The notes under the pieces were generated by a model. It searched no databases and was not told the origin of the DNA. It saw only the letters and a program-made list of their open reading frames with translations. DNA of 64,000 nucleotides from Fulvia fulva (taxonomy: Eukaryota > Ascomycota > Dothideomycetes > Mycosphaerellales > Mycosphaerellaceae): positions 2,294,001-2,358,000 of the forward strand of contig NC_063014.1 in assembly GCF_020509005.1 (NCBI RefSeq), written 5' to 3'. This document shows, piece by piece, positions 1 to 13,200 of this stretch (position 1 is its first letter; every line of letters begins with the position of its first letter). Position numbers and translations under genes: made by a program.

Positions 1-3000
1 GCCGTTAAGTCTCGGCTACTTTCGTTAAGCGTAATCTAGTCGTACCCCGAAAACAAGTCTACTAAAGAGGCTACTCTATACCTAGTAAAGTCTTCCGAGA
101 ACCCGTCCGTATCTAGGGGAATGTTCGTATCCCTTATCGTTACCTCGTTTAAGAGTATAGCGGAGTTAATTAACCTATATAGTATAGCTTTACTATTTAG
201 CTTGACCTTCTTCGCTACTAAGAACTAAGCATTTGTATAAGTACCTTGACTATACTTAAGGATTCTATTCTTAATTCGAGCGCGGATTATCTGTTCTATA
301 ATCGCTCGTAAGCTTAGGTATAACCGAATGTTCCGCGCCTACTACGGTTTGTACGTAATCGTTATAATCTTCTAAGAAGGCATAACATTATGTCTAATCT
401 GCCGTATATAGCTAAAACCCTACGCTAGGACACCTTCTTAGTTAAAGAGCATTTCTTTAAACATTTGTCTTTCCTTAGCCGAGAGAGCGATACTAACCTT
501 AATACTAGCGAGCCTTTTAGGTATAATCCTCGAGCCGCGCTTAATACTAGAGAACTTTGTAATAGGATACCTCCTATCGAACGGGCCTTACCCTACTATT
601 ATTAGAGATTCCTAGTAAAGGGCCTTCCGCTTCTAATCTATATTACTATCTACTTTCGACTAAGGCCTCTCGTAAACGCTCGTATTAATAGGTCTTTTCT
701 TATTAGCTTTACGCTTATATATAGTAAATATATACGGTATCCTAATACCGGGTCTATATAACCCTGCGTCTTGTTTCTAAACCTACCTATTAATCTGGCC
801 CTATTTCAGGATCTCCGTACACTAGTCGCCCTATATAGAGTATATATTTGTAATAACCTACTCTCCTAGAGCGTTAGTAGTCACCTTAGCTCTTAAGTAT
901 TAGCGGTTCCCGAGTAGTCCTAGTAATTTCTTCGAATACGGGCTAAGGTCGAGGACATTTTCTTTTTGTTATAATACGGGGCCGCGGTAGTTCTTAAAGT
1001 AGTCGAAGACAGTCGTGTCTATAGACTTAGGTTTTAGCTTCGTTATACCTTCTTATCGATATTAATACGCCGTATTATTAGAACACTCCGCCCCTAATAT
1101 ATTTACTAAGGTCTCCCCGACTAGACTCGAAAAGCGGACTTGTTTTAAAACCGGACTTCTAATGCTTATAGCGGGTTAACTACCGTAAATCAACCCGCGT
1201 TCGCTTTTTTCGAGGACTATAGAAGTTCTTAAAGAGTTTTGTACTTATTAGTACCTATAATAGCCGTGAATATTACACTTCTACCTTTCCTACTAGCGAT
1301 TGTTCCCTCCTATAATCTATCGTTATAGTTACGGCCTATTAGTTGTACTTTCCTATACTAAGGCTAGCTAAGGATTATAGGCGAATCTAAATTAGCGGAG
1401 ACAAACATATCGATCTAGTAGTATATACTAAATACCTAAGTATTAAGCTTTGAAATTACCCCCTTAAACTTCGCTCTTCTACCCGCTCCTCGAAAGGATA
1501 GGTAGGCGCTAGGTACGATAGGCAAGCTAAACTTATATACTATCCTCGGGCTAATAATATTGACTTCAGATCCCTCGTTAAGTAGGGCTCGAGTCTGACC
1601 TTTACTAGTCCTAAGGTCGGTAACTACCTAAGGGCTAGGTACTATTACAAAATCGTCTAGTATACTAGAGAGACCGATCTTTTCAATGTTTTCGTACAAC
1701 TCGGCGGTAGGGATAGCATCCTTACTACATAATATCGTTAAGAACACACCTATAAAGCGAGCTTAATAATCATCCCGAAAGACTTCTTTATTAGCGCCTT
1801 CTTCCTCGTCTTTATAGGTAGCGATATAACTCGTACGGACTTTAGTCCCTTCTTAGCTAGCTAACTTACGGACGGTAGTAAGCTTAGACTACAGATTAGG
1901 GGTATTTACTACTCTCCTAAACAAGGTAGTCTTAAACTAGCGACTATACCGAAACTAGTCCCGGGTATTAACGTTTAGAAACGTGGTCTAAAGGATTTAA
2001 TCAATCTAATAGGTCACTCCCTCCTCCTTAGTAACGGGCCTATCTCCTATACCGTACTGTCGGACGTAGTTATTAATCCTTATCGTCTTTGTATTCTATA
2101 ACCGTTTACGCTATACGAAGAGGGCATTAATAGGCCCTACCGGCTATTCCGAGGGCGTAGGCCTTAACTTAGCTCGAGGCTTAGGTGTCCTTCTAAGAGT
2201 CTTCCCTAACGCTACCGTTAACTAGCTTCTACTAGCCCTAGAACCGGCGTCTCTAATCATCTCTATCTCCTACTAACCGAGTTCTTCCTACCGGATCTCC
2301 TCTTCGAGTTCTTATCGTATAGCTTTAGCGGCCTCGGCTCGTACCCTTAATGCCTATATACTAGACCTAGTTCGAGGATTCGGGTTCTTTATAATTCCTA
2401 CTAGAGCTTTGCCTCGAGATTTGTTACTCTAGATTAGGTAGGCCTTAACCTTAAACTCGTCGTAGTTTATAATCCTATACCCTTATAGAGCCGGTTCTTC
2501 TTCTTCCTTAAACTAGATCTAGTAACTACTAGCGGCCGTCAGTTGCTACCTAGATCTGATATCTTAAGGGCCGTATTCTATAAGGTGTCGGTTGTTAGGT
2601 AGAGGTTTAGAGTAGTTAGGAAGCTTTACGCTTAAGACACTAGTATAATCTTGACCTATCTATTGTTTCCGAAGCGTAGGGATTCTTATGTCCTTATTAA
2701 ATAGAATCGGGCTATAGTGTTCCTTAAGCTACGGAAGTATATAAAGGAGCTTAGGTTTACTATAGTCCTATCGGAAGTTAAACTTAGGGGGATTTAGATC
2801 GGTCTTCTTTCCTAGGTACTACTAGTTATTCGTCGCTAAAAAGACATACCCTTATAAGATAAGGAATAGTATCGCGGGGCACCTATTAGCCTAATGTTCC
2901 GTACTACTATAGTTGTAATAGCACCTATTAAGCGCTTTAGACTACTCGCGGTTCTATAACTACGGGCGCTATATTAAGTAAATTTATAGTTTAGGCACGC

Positions 3001-4130
3001 GATTAGGGTTTTCTAGTTGTATAGACCTTTGATTTTCACTAGGGTTAAAGGATCTAACCTCCGCTATGCGACGTCGTTAGTAAGCCCAAATACTTATTTC
3101 TACTATTTTCTAAATAAGGTCATCGTCGATAGTAGCGGAAATAGCTAGTTTATTAAGTATATTAATCTTAGGGATCAAGCGCGGCATCTACTTTATAACT
3201 AACCGATAAAGCTACGGTAAAGTAAGTAGCAAGTCCGTATATACGGCCTTCTATCCTTCTTTACTATTAGCGATACTTGTCGCCTCGTCTAGTATCTTTA
3301 AAAAGCGCCGAAACTTCTTAGGCTACTTCGGATAGAGCCTACATTTCTTGTAAACTGCCTTAGTAACTGACTCTAGGAGCCCCTAAAGTAGAAGACGGCT
3401 ACGGGAGCTATTATCGAGGTCTTCGGGATCAATTAGGTCACTAGAGGCTACGAAGAGACGGATAAACTCCTTTATATCCTATTCCTTAGGGCTTTTCCCT
3501 TACTCGGCCCGGACTATCTCTTCTAGATGTTCTCGACTTCCTAATATCGAATAGGTATCGAATCTCGAAAATTTAGCTAAGAAGGACCTCCTAAAGGTAC
3601 TTCGCCTTACTTACTATCCCTCTAACCTTATTACTAAACGTCGGATAGTAGTCTCGTAGTTACGCTCGAAACGACCCTAGAAGTTGTCTTTCTTAATTAA
3701 TAGCCTTAGTAGATACTAGTCTATAAGATTATTGAACCTCTCCTAAAATTTAGTAGCGTTCCTACTATTAAAGAGGGGGTTTTCCGGACTCCCTAGAGTA
3801 GGGAAGCGAGGTCATACATTTTCTATAGCAATAGTAAGACGGCCAAACAAGGCTGCTATCGCATCCGGACTATAGGGCATTCCTAACGTTATAGTGCCCT
3901 CATTTAAGTCATCCTCTTCTTAGTCATTTCGTCGTACTCTTTCCTTACCCTTATTAGAGCCTAAAGCCTCCGGGGTATCGTCTTCGTCGCTATCCGAGTC
4001 TTCTATCCCTTCTAGGATTATGGCCTCCCTATAAGGCCTATAGGCCTTCGTTAGACTTTCTAGTAACTCTGAGCTAGCTCTAATACTAGCAAACGACTCG
4101 AACCTCGATAAAGATATAACTAAAACTTAT
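1..4130 (-). mobile_element. Gypsy retrotransposon 1, gag-protease-RT portion, cut by the window edge
   Basis: Read on the minus strand, one frame can be followed with TAG/TAA standing in for Gln/Trp. An acidic gag N-terminus lies near 4000, followed by a gag core with LVIRLEGW and REHLEEIVRAE. A zinc knuckle lies at 2877-2923, where two of the three Cys read Tyr (TGY to TAY). A retroviral-type aspartic protease lies near 1550, its Asp-Ser/Glu-Gly core now reading NEGSEVNIIS. The start of reverse transcriptase lies below about 460, with the readable blocks FLVAKKV, LINSAIPLNEVTIRD and VDLFSGYD. The rest of pol lies to the left of the window. All disabling changes seen fit G-to-A or C-to-T at TpG/CpA. 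The Gypsy assignment rests on the gag-PR-RT order and the RT blocks. The element is dead. Confidence 0.85.
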
Positions 4131-4643
4131 AACCTTATTCGTAACCGTAACCTTGGTCGTAACGTTATACTTGCTTTACTTATTACTAAGAGCCTTGACC
4201 TTAGGTGCCTTAATACCTTAAGATTTCGACTTCGAGTCGACCTTAACCTTGATTTTCCTAAAATGTACTAATAATGCCACCGGGTATATACTTAAAACCC
4301 CCCCTTATTAACTACTAAAATATAGACGACTAACTACGCTAGTAAGTAAGGGCGCGCCTAGTGACCTTAGGATAGCTTACGCGTAGGTGTATATACTTGC
4401 CAGTCTATAGGCCGTGAAATATATATATAGTGGTCCTAAAAGATAATAAATCTGAAATTTTTAGATTCCCGTATTTTCGCCTTATAGAAAGATTCCTCGT
4501 AAATCTCTAGCTTCCTACTAAGGTCGCCTCCTAACTATATATATCTCAGTAGTAGCCCTATACACCCCTACTACGTAATTAACCGTTAAAGGTTAACGAG
4601 ATTCGACGCGCAAATTTTAGGGTCTAAAGGGGCCCTTAGCTTA
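4131..4643 (-). repeat. Probable leader and 5' LTR of Gypsy 1
   Basis: This stretch lies between the gag start and the LINE fragment that begins at 4644. It has no readable protein. Its position fits the leader and 5' LTR of the minus-strand Gypsy element. On the minus strand it would begin with TAGTGTTAATAAGC, compatible with a RIP-altered TG terminus. The matching 3' LTR is outside the window, so the LTR limits cannot be checked. Confidence 0.4.
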
Positions 4644-5339
4644 TTAACACTATAGAAGTAGGACTAGAAAAGGAAGCCCCCTAAGACAATAGGCCCGATA
4701 GTACTCCGAGCCTTCTAGAGACATAATTACTAGCTATATAGGGACCTAATAAGGGCCGAAGCAAGTATAGCGATCCAAATCAGGTCCGAATATATTAGAT
4801 TAAGGGCCTACCTATTTAGGAGACGCGTACTAGATATCTAAAGCCTAGCCTACTAGTATAGCTACCTATTGTAAAACCTAGAATATATACTACTATAATG
4901 CCTATAGTAGGCGAGAGGTAGGGGAAATTAGAGGCACTAAGCGGGAAGGAGAGACTATAAGTTAATTATTAGGGACAAAGGCAATATTTGCCGAATCTCT
5001 CGGTCGACACTATAGTAGGGATACCTCTAGTAGTTTAGCCTCGCTAGCGAGACGGAGGAGTAGATAGATAAGAGGCGGAAGCTAGGGGGGTTATAGATAG
5101 GGTAGTCATTAGAGTAGGCCTATAACACTAGCGTACCCTTAATAAGGGAAATCTAAGACGATAACTAGGGGGAAAAGACAGGCGGGAAGGAGGAGGGGTT
5201 TTTACTAATACGGTTTCCCCTCAATATATACGAAAACAAGATAGTATAGCTATATAGGCCAAAGGGTACTATAATAGCTTAATGAAATATCTATCTATAT
5301 ATAATAACGTATATACCTAAGAGCTGAGGTACCTTATTA
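4644..5339 (+). mobile_element. LINE family B, 3'-end fragment (copy B1)
   Basis: It is nearly identical to 28856-29502 apart from RIP-type transitions. The conceptual translation matches the C-terminal part of a fungal LINE ORF2, ending in a Cys/His block (reads like QYSYLSQNLEYILLQCP after Cys-to-Tyr changes). The 3' untranslated end holds an inverted pair resembling AAACC...GGTTT and finishes in a short CTAT-rich tail. This is the usual product of 5'-truncated target-primed reverse transcription. It is followed by a short spacer and the A1 target duplication. Confidence 0.75.
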
Positions 5340-5354
5340 CTATATTATCCGCTA
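5340..5354. repeat. Left target-site duplication of LINE A1
   Basis: CTATATTATCCGCTA here is repeated exactly at 10268-10282, on the other side of the LINE. Because the LINE tail is CTAT-rich, the duplication could be one or two bases shorter. A 14-15 bp duplication is normal for endonuclease-dependent LINE insertion. Confidence 0.8.
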
Positions 5355-5512
5355 ATCAAGGCCATTCTAACGATATATAAAGCAGGCCACTGCCCCTAGG
5401 ACTAAGGGAGTTCTACCTTATTCAATCTAGACAGCTTGAAGCTCTCCTCACCCTGTTTCTTCAGCTCTAAACGCCGCGGAGGTGCCTAGCTACATTAGGC
5501 AACTCCTAGGCA

Positions 5513-6805
5513 ATAGTAGCCTAGGCTACGGCACTGACGGCGCCTACGGCCCTATAGGCGAAGCCCCCCTAAGACAACTAGCAGCAACTTATAGAGGACG
5601 TAAAAAGTATAGAAACTAACGATCAGCTCCCTTACCGGTCTCTATAGGTAATGATCACTTAGCTACGTACGGCGCTTGTACTGTCGTATTACCGAGGGCA
5701 ATAAGAAATAAGGACGACGTCCTAGGCGATTAGCAAGGCCACCCGGAATCAACACCCCTATAGCTAGGCATCGGTCGCGGCATCGATACTAGGCCCCCGC
5801 CTAACGCACGATATAGTTACGATCCGCATTGTAGTAAAGGAAGACTAGGCCGAAGTTGCGAAGCTATCGAACAAGGAGCTCGCCTAACGAATCAACCAAC
5901 TAGGGGTAGTCGTAGTGAACTAACAGTCTAACGGCACTCTATAGATCTATACTAGCTCTACTACTACTAGGAGGCACCTAGAGGCACAGCCATAGTAGGC
6001 ATCTAAGGTTACGGCATTAGCGAAGGTCTTAACGAAACAATTCACGATCCTAGTCCACGACATACCTAAGGAGTTTGACCTAACTAACTAGAGGCACCTA
6101 CGCGCTCTCTAAGAGGACAACCCGGTCACTCTTAACTCTCTAATCTAGAAGGCGACTTAGCTCTATAGGAAATGGCCAGAAGGTAAGAAGGCCTCGGCGC
6201 TAATAGTATAGCTATAAGACGCGAAAGCGGCGGATCTAGCGATAGAACAAGGCCTAGTCTAGCAATATAGCCTCAAGATAGTAGAAAAGTACTCCTCATC
6301 CTTTCGTGTCCTCTAATACTTCAAATACTAACAGTATAGACATCAAACCTACACGTACACAAATAAGTAGGCCTACTCGAACTGTATAGGAGACTATATA
6401 TCTAGGGACTATACATCGACTACGAGACGGTACGCGAACTGTCCGGGGCACTACCTATCGTATAGTACGGAATGCCTATAGCGGAAACTAGCGAAAAACA
6501 AGGCAATCACAAACAGAACCGTCGCCCTAAGATTCTACGGCGACCGTAAGGCTAGCCTATACCGGAACTAACTAGCGGCGGTCGGGTATAAGCGCCCTAG
6601 GGCCGAGAACGATATAAAGGATACGTAACCTAGGGCGTACGGGAGGCCACGTGCCCTACTAGCTACGGCGAGGGAATCTAACTAGGCCCGGCTCCCCTTT
6701 AGTATATAGCCGATAGGCGTAGACTAGGACGTATAAGGCAGTAGGACATAGGACGCTATAGAGGAAATGATTATTAATACCGATAACTAGCCTCGACACG
6801 CTTAG
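5513..6805 (+). pseudogene. LINE A1 ORF1 (gag-like nucleic-acid-binding protein), RIP-inactivated
   Basis: The start codon reads ATA. The copy at 30820 (minus) still has ATG at the same place, followed by codons for MAAQAAA, which fixes the start. About 430 codons run to the TAG at 6803-6805, with several internal TAG codons where Gln is expected. The C-terminal third (6300-6500) holds a run of CCHC zinc knuckles in which some Cys now read Tyr; CANCPGHHLS-type spacing can still be seen. ORF1 of such LINEs binds the element RNA. Its end overlaps the ORF2 frame, as is common in fungal LINEs. Confidence 0.8.
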
Positions 6806-9800
6806 TATCATCTAGTATAACGTCAACTATAGTAAGGATATAGTCTAGAACCATTTCCTATACGAGGCGGACCCGCGCGTCCACTACGTCCTTATAATCT
6901 AGGAGCTATAGATTAACCCGTACTATAAGAGACTAACGACCTACAAGTCACTAGGCTATACGACATGCCTACGAGGCGACGGCAGACCCCGTACGTGCTT
7001 CTATGTTAGTAAGGACATACTAGAATCCGACTGGGAGGTAGTGTACTACGTAGACGAAGAAGGCGGGGGCGATATTACCTCCCTCTACGTGGGTAGCACC
7101 TGGATACACAACCTATATATACAACCGCTAGCCTCGAGGTCTAGCCGCGACCTAGGGGTCTATAGATACCTAGACAGTGCGCTCAAGAGACAAGGGTGCC
7201 ACATCGTAGTAGGAGACTTCAACATACACCACCCTTCCTAGGAAAGCCTTATATAGCCGCACCCTATAGCCGACGAAGTACTCGACTTGATAGCGAGCAA
7301 CGCAATTGCCCTTAATACCCCGAAGGACCTAGGCACCTAGAAGAGAGGGGGACTCTAAGGCACGATCGACCTCTCCTAGATCTCAGATAGCCACTACTAT
7401 ACGGTAACCTACTATAGGATCGAACATGAACTCGAGGCGTCGTCAGACTATATGCCGGTCAGGACCTCTATTACGACACAGATATAACGTACACTAGCGA
7501 GAACCCCTAAGCCAAACTAGGGAAAGGCCTACTAGGCCAACATCTAGGCGTACCTTAATAACTCTAAGAGGCTAGTCCAGATCGCGTAGCAGCAATACAA
7601 TAGTAAAGACGAGATAGACGAAGTAGTCTAGGGGTTGACAGACGAAATAAGAAAAGCGACCTCACTTTACGTTCCGCTTGCCTAACTAACGACATAGTCC
7701 AAACTATACTAGACGCCGGAGTGCACTACGGTAGTAAGAGAAGCAAGGAGAGCCCGCCGGGTGTAGACGAGCAGCTATAGCGAGGAGGCCTAGAACGTAT
7801 ACAGAGAGGCATACCAACAGAAGAAAGCTATAATACGAAGGGAGAAAGTAGTCGGCTAGAGGGCTATAGTAGAAGAAATCGCCGGCAAGCTAGAGAGGAT
7901 GTAGAAGCTAGCGAAATGGGCCCGACAGGACCCTATACAGGGCCCCTCCTTCTCTATCCTAGCGCTACAATTGCCTAGTAGCCCGGTTAGCGACCCCGAG
8001 GCCAAGGCGCGTCTACTAGCTAGCAAGTTCTTCCCGCCCCTAGTCGAGGCTAATCTAAGCGACATAAACAGCTCTACTCCCCTAGCCCCTAGTATCGCGG
8101 TCTAATAGGAGGTGTCCGAGGGAGAAGTTGCCGCTATACTAAGGAAGTTACCGGCGAAGAAAGCCCCGGGGCCGGATAGGATCCCAAACGAGCTACTAAA
8201 GAAGTGTAGAGATCAACTAGCCCTAGCAGTTATAGCGATCTTTAACGCCTACCTATAGACCGGATACCACCCGATAGCTTTTAAACAATCGACGACAGTG
8301 GTCCTACGTAAGCCGTAGAAGGAAGACTATACGTAGGTGAAGTCGTACCGCCTAATTGCGCTCCTTAACACTCTTAGGAAGGCGCTTAAGAAGCTAGTTA
8401 TAACGAGACTCTCCGAGGCGGTAGAGGAACACTCCCTACTCCCGGACACCTAGATAGGTACGCGCCTATAGCGATCCACGCTATCCGCGATAGAACTTAT
8501 CACCTCTTAGGTAAAGGCTATCTAGTATAAGAATAGGGACAAGGTGGCTTCCTTACTTAGCCTAGATATATCGGGAGCCTTCGACTACGTGTTATACCCG
8601 CGGCTACTCTATATCCTAAGGTCGAAAGGACTCCCTAAGTAGCTTGTTAACTTCGTACGGTCCTACCTCTAAAACCGTAGTACGTCGATCCTAGTCGGCT
8701 AGTATAGAAGCCCATTTCAAGCAGTCTATACTAGAATCCCGTAAGGCTTAACGCTAGCACCTATTCTGTTCCTCTTCTTTATAGCGACGCTGCTCCTAGC
8801 CCTAGAATCCTAGAACACCGCTACGAGCGGCTTCGTAGACGACATAAACATCCTAGCGTAGTCTTCCTCGACTAAGGAGAACTATAGGCTACTAGAAGAG
8901 AAGCACAAGATCTACGAGGACTAGGCTAGGAGGCACGGGGCTCGGTTTACCCTAGAAAAGTACAATCTGATACACTTTACGCGCCGGCCACGGTTCTATA
9001 ATATACAAGCTTCTATCTAGATATAGGGGCACACGACTAACCCGGCAAATCAGCTTAGGATCCTCGGACTATAGGTAGACCCGGCGCTACGGTAGAGGAA
9101 GTACGTATAGGCAATATTACGGAAAGCTAAACAGAATATAGCATTATGCCAGAGGCTCACTACGTCTATATAGGGGGCGGACTTCCGGTAGTTACGACTT
9201 CTATATACGGCTATTATACGGCCGGTCCTTACCTATAGCAGCTAAGTATAGTCCTTAGGCGAGAGGGCCTACCTATCGAAGGGACTCGTCGCGCCGCTAG
9301 CGAAGATCTAAAACTAATGCCTAAGGAAGGTCACCGGGGTATATAAGTCGATACTAACGAGGATGCTTAAGTACGAGACCGCTATACCGCCGATCGACCT
9401 ATATATCTAGGGACTACGGACCTCCTACTTAGGTAAGTCGGTACAGTACCTAGTATAGAAGGTCATCGCTAGTATAGTCGTAAGGGCCCGCGAATCAGTA
9501 CTAGCGTATAGGGGCATTCGACCCGGAAACGAGCCGAACTACCGGGCAAGGGACGAACAGCTAGCAACATAATAGGAAGGTAAGAAATCGTTTATAGAGC
9601 AACTATAGAAAGAGAGGTAGAACAACTAGGTTGTAGGGTATAGTAGACGCCCTTAGCTAGCGGGACAACCTAAGGAATAGTTAGCTACAAAATCCGCGGT
9701 CAAGTACCCCCCGAAGCTTATCTACTACCGCCTTACGAGGGTATAGAGTAGTATAGCAACCTAACTACGAAGCGAACACATCGGCCTCTAGGGGTACCTA

Positions 9801-10140
9801 TTATAGAGGAAGGTTCTAGGATACACAAATACTAGCTACCCCTACGGCTATCGCTCCTAGAACGTACGGCACGCACTCCTCGTCTGTCCGAGGTGGTCGC
9901 TAGGAAGGGGGGAGTAGATAGTAAAGGCGAGGAACCGGACGATTAGGGCACTTCTTAATAACGCTAAGGACCTACGGCGTATTACGAACTAGATACTAGA
10001 GAAGGGCTGGCTAGAACAGTACCGCCTAGTAGGAGCAGTGTAGGAAGAGAGGATACGACGTAGCGCGACGAGACCGGCTAGGAGCGGGGGCTAACGGGGT
10101 AGTGACATAGACTACGTACGTTTAGAGGGAAAGCTAATCT
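6789..10140 (+). pseudogene. LINE A1 ORF2 (endonuclease and reverse transcriptase), RIP-inactivated
   Basis: One frame runs about 1,100 codons. The AP-type endonuclease comes first: the block VVGDFNIHHPS at about 7207-7240 carries the conserved GDFN motif, followed by TIDLSWISDS. Reverse transcriptase follows from about 8120: LRKLPAKKAPGPDRI, then LLSLDISGAFD near 8560, IPQGLTLAPILF near 8740, and the catalytic block FVDDINILA at 8832-8858, where FVDD replaces YADD. A C-terminal region with Cys/His residues follows. TAG/TAA codons interrupt it at former Gln and Trp positions. The exact start and stop cannot be fixed, because the candidate terminal TAG codons may be former CAG. Confidence 0.85.
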
Positions 10141-10267
10141 AGATAAGGAGAAGTTAGGGGCGGGAAGGGTTTTCACCTATTCGGGTTTCCCTTTGTATAT
10201 AACAATAGATATATACCTGTATAGGCCGGATAGGGTCCTAGAACAGAGGAATGACAAATCTATCTAT

Positions 10268-10282
10268 CTATATTATCCGCTA
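10268..10282. repeat. Right target-site duplication of LINE A1
   Basis: CTATATTATCCGCTA is identical to 5340-5354 and follows directly on the CTAT tail of A1. That A1 inserted here, into what became LINE E's upstream flank, is an inference. Confidence 0.8.
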
Positions 10283-13200
10283 GGAGACTAATAAAATACG
10301 GCGTATTTAATAGCGCGTATTAAGAGTAACTTAGGAACGTATAAAGTAACTGTCTGTACTAGGTGCCTATCGAGATATATAGCTCTAAAGCTAGTCTGTT
10401 TCGAGGTTCTAGTCACCCTATTTCTATAGCTTAGCTACGGCCCTAAGGCCCCTTCTAGACTAGCTAAAACTTAGCTAGAACATTACTTAACTTAGATTAT
10501 AGGCTATACTAGTAATTCACTACGAACCTACTATATACCCTTAGCGTATATAGCTCGCGTAATATATAGAACACTTAAAAGACCTTACGCTATAACCTAA
10601 ACGGCCGCCTAATAGTCCTCTCAAAAAGGAGAAGGCGAACTAGAGATATAGACTCTAGACTAGAAGCCTAGCTAGCGAGTATTAAGTAACTTATAAGGGA
10701 AACCTACGTCTACTAAAAACAGACACAAAGTATACTACTACTAAGCTAGTAGAAGCATAGCTAGTAATAATAGCTAAACTAGTCATAGCTATAGTAACCG
10801 CGACTATAAATATAGAGCAAGCCACCCCTCCGGGTTAACTAAACCTCTATTTAGAAGGACCTCTATAAAGAGGCTTAAGAGATACTCGAAGCGGATAAGC
10901 GCCTAGCTAGGGTATATAAGAACACGATCGCCTAACTCCTCGGAGCCCTTAAGGCACTCGAACATTAGATCCCGAGAGAAATCTAGTAGACAATATAGAA
11001 AGCTACTACCTAGTATACTCCTATAGAGGTAAACGTAGTAGCTAACTCCCCTAACCTATAGACCTAAAGGACAAATAACGCTATTAGAGTGTACGTTACG
11101 GACCCGGAGGAGAAGCGAGAGCTAGAGGGCCTAGTAAGCAAGGAGCTAGTAGATAGGATTAGCTAGAAGGAGATAGTAGGAGCTAAAATCGAGCCTAGAG
11201 GAGTAATACGCCTCTTTATAGTATAGGAGACAGACCGACAAAAGCTCGAGACACTTAAGGACTAGATAGTTAAGGTAGCGAGGTTAGTAAAGGTCTCTTA
11301 CTAGTAGTTTACGGTAATAGCCTATAGGTTACTAAGGACCTTTAGGGTAGAGAACGACCTCGCTCTACTCTAGATATAGAACTAGAACACCTTACCGGGA
11401 TTACGCTTTACTAAATTAGCGCAGCTAAACAAGAACGTCAAAGCTACTAAGACGTACTCCTCTCTAATTATCTAGATAGCTACCGCGGAACAAGTAAACT
11501 AGGTCCTAGAAGGAGGACTATTCTAGTAATACGAACGCCTCGACACGGAGATATATAAGAGTAGCTATAGAGTGCTCTAATACTTCAACTACTAACAATA
11601 CGGCTATATCGCGCTAAAGTGTACCGAGAAGACCCCTAAGTACCTATACTATATAGGACCGTATTAGGGGAAACAATACCTACGGGAGGAATCGAGGTAC
11701 GCGTACTACGGCCGTAAACACCCGGCATACTCGAACTAATACCCTATAAGGATAGTAGCGTAAGAAAAGGCCCGCTAGGCTAGGGTAATAACCCCGGTAA
11801 GGTACTCTATACTAACGCTTAGTAATTTATACTATAGAGGATTCGAGGCCGTAAAGAGGAAAAGGATAGACGAAGCGACACAAAATATATAGTAGAGTAC
11901 TTACCCGCCACTAGGACGCCTAAGGGGCTATAGAGGGCGGTAAATAAAGCTAGATAGATACGAATCTTCGGGTACCCCCTAATAACCGAACGCTAACTAA
12001 CCTAATAAGATAGCGCGATAAACGAAGGAGCTATATAGCTAACGAGCACCCTAATAGACCTTATCCTAGCTAGTCCGTAATGCTTACATAAGCCAACCTC
12101 ACTATTATATAGTGTAACGTTAATAAAAGTAAGGATAAGGTTTAGCTCTACTTCCTCTAGGAACTCGACGAATAAAGGTATTATATCGTAGCGATATAAG
12201 AGCTATAGATAAACCTATATACTCGAAGACCTACTACCTATACCAACCTATAGTATTATATAGCTATCGCGGGAGGCATAGGCTATACCCTAAGGACATA
12301 TATATACGTTAGTAAAGCATTACGTACGGACGCCTAGAAGGTAATCTCGTACCCGGAAGGGAGTTAAGGAGACATTACGACTATCTAAATCACTACGAGT
12401 CAAGGACCTATCTAGATATACAACGTCTACAACCCTCCTCCTTAGGGAAGAACGAGTAGAGACCTCGGTACGCTAGTACGACTTAACTAGGTACTCGACT
12501 AAGGGGACATAAACTATATCCTCCTAGGCAACTTCAACCTCTACTACCTAACGTAGGGTCTAGAATTCACCCGCCCTCCCTTACGTATATCTAGGTAGTA
12601 CGCTCCTAGAGATCACGGTAAGTAGAGACATAGAGCTCGTAACCCTAGAGGGTATAGAAACGTAGAAGGTAAGAATAAGCGCGAGTACTATCGACCTATA
12701 CTTCCTATCGAGGGACGTAGTAATAAAGCTAGTAGAGTATAGACCGAACCTTACCCTAGAGGTAGGGTTAGACTATATCCCTATCTAGATAACGATAGCG
12801 ACGGGGATAGAAGAGGAGCTTCGGGGTAAAAAGCGCCTTAACTAGAAAAAAGCTCCCTAGGAGGAGATCCGGAATCTACTTAAATAGTACCTAAATAATA
12901 CTAGCCTTAGGAAGACGGAAGCCGAGCTTAATAGTACGGTAGAACAGATAATAACGACGATATAGTAGGCGGCCGAGGAATATATACTAGAACTAAGGCC
13001 CTCGAAGCACTAGAAGCCCTTCTAGACCCTAGAGTACTTAGCTAAAGTTAAGGACGTAAGGAGGGTAAGGCGAAAATAGACAAAGGAGCAAAGCTAAGAA
13101 GCGTAGGACGAGTACTAGGAAGTAAGTTAGGTAAAGAAGGCCTAAATACGAAGAGATAGGCGATAAGACTAGAGGGTAATAGTAGGTCTCGTAATAGAGA

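Larger units (their letters stand above)
5355..10267 (+). mobile_element. Tad-like LINE family A, copy A1, nearly full length
   Basis: This is a two-ORF non-LTR retrotransposon about 4.9 kb long, with a 5' UTR, ORF1 with CCHC knuckles, ORF2 with endonuclease and reverse transcriptase, and a (CTAT)n tail. It is bounded by a 14-15 bp target duplication. Compared with A3, A4 and A5 it lacks only about 20 bp at the 5' end. It keeps more CA and TG than A4, so it is less heavily mutated. Other copies lie at 14306-14689 with 20850-23240, 29503-31005, 54461-60545 and 60546-63033. The Tad-like label is inferred from the fungal context and the ORF order; no tree was built. Confidence 0.9.
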
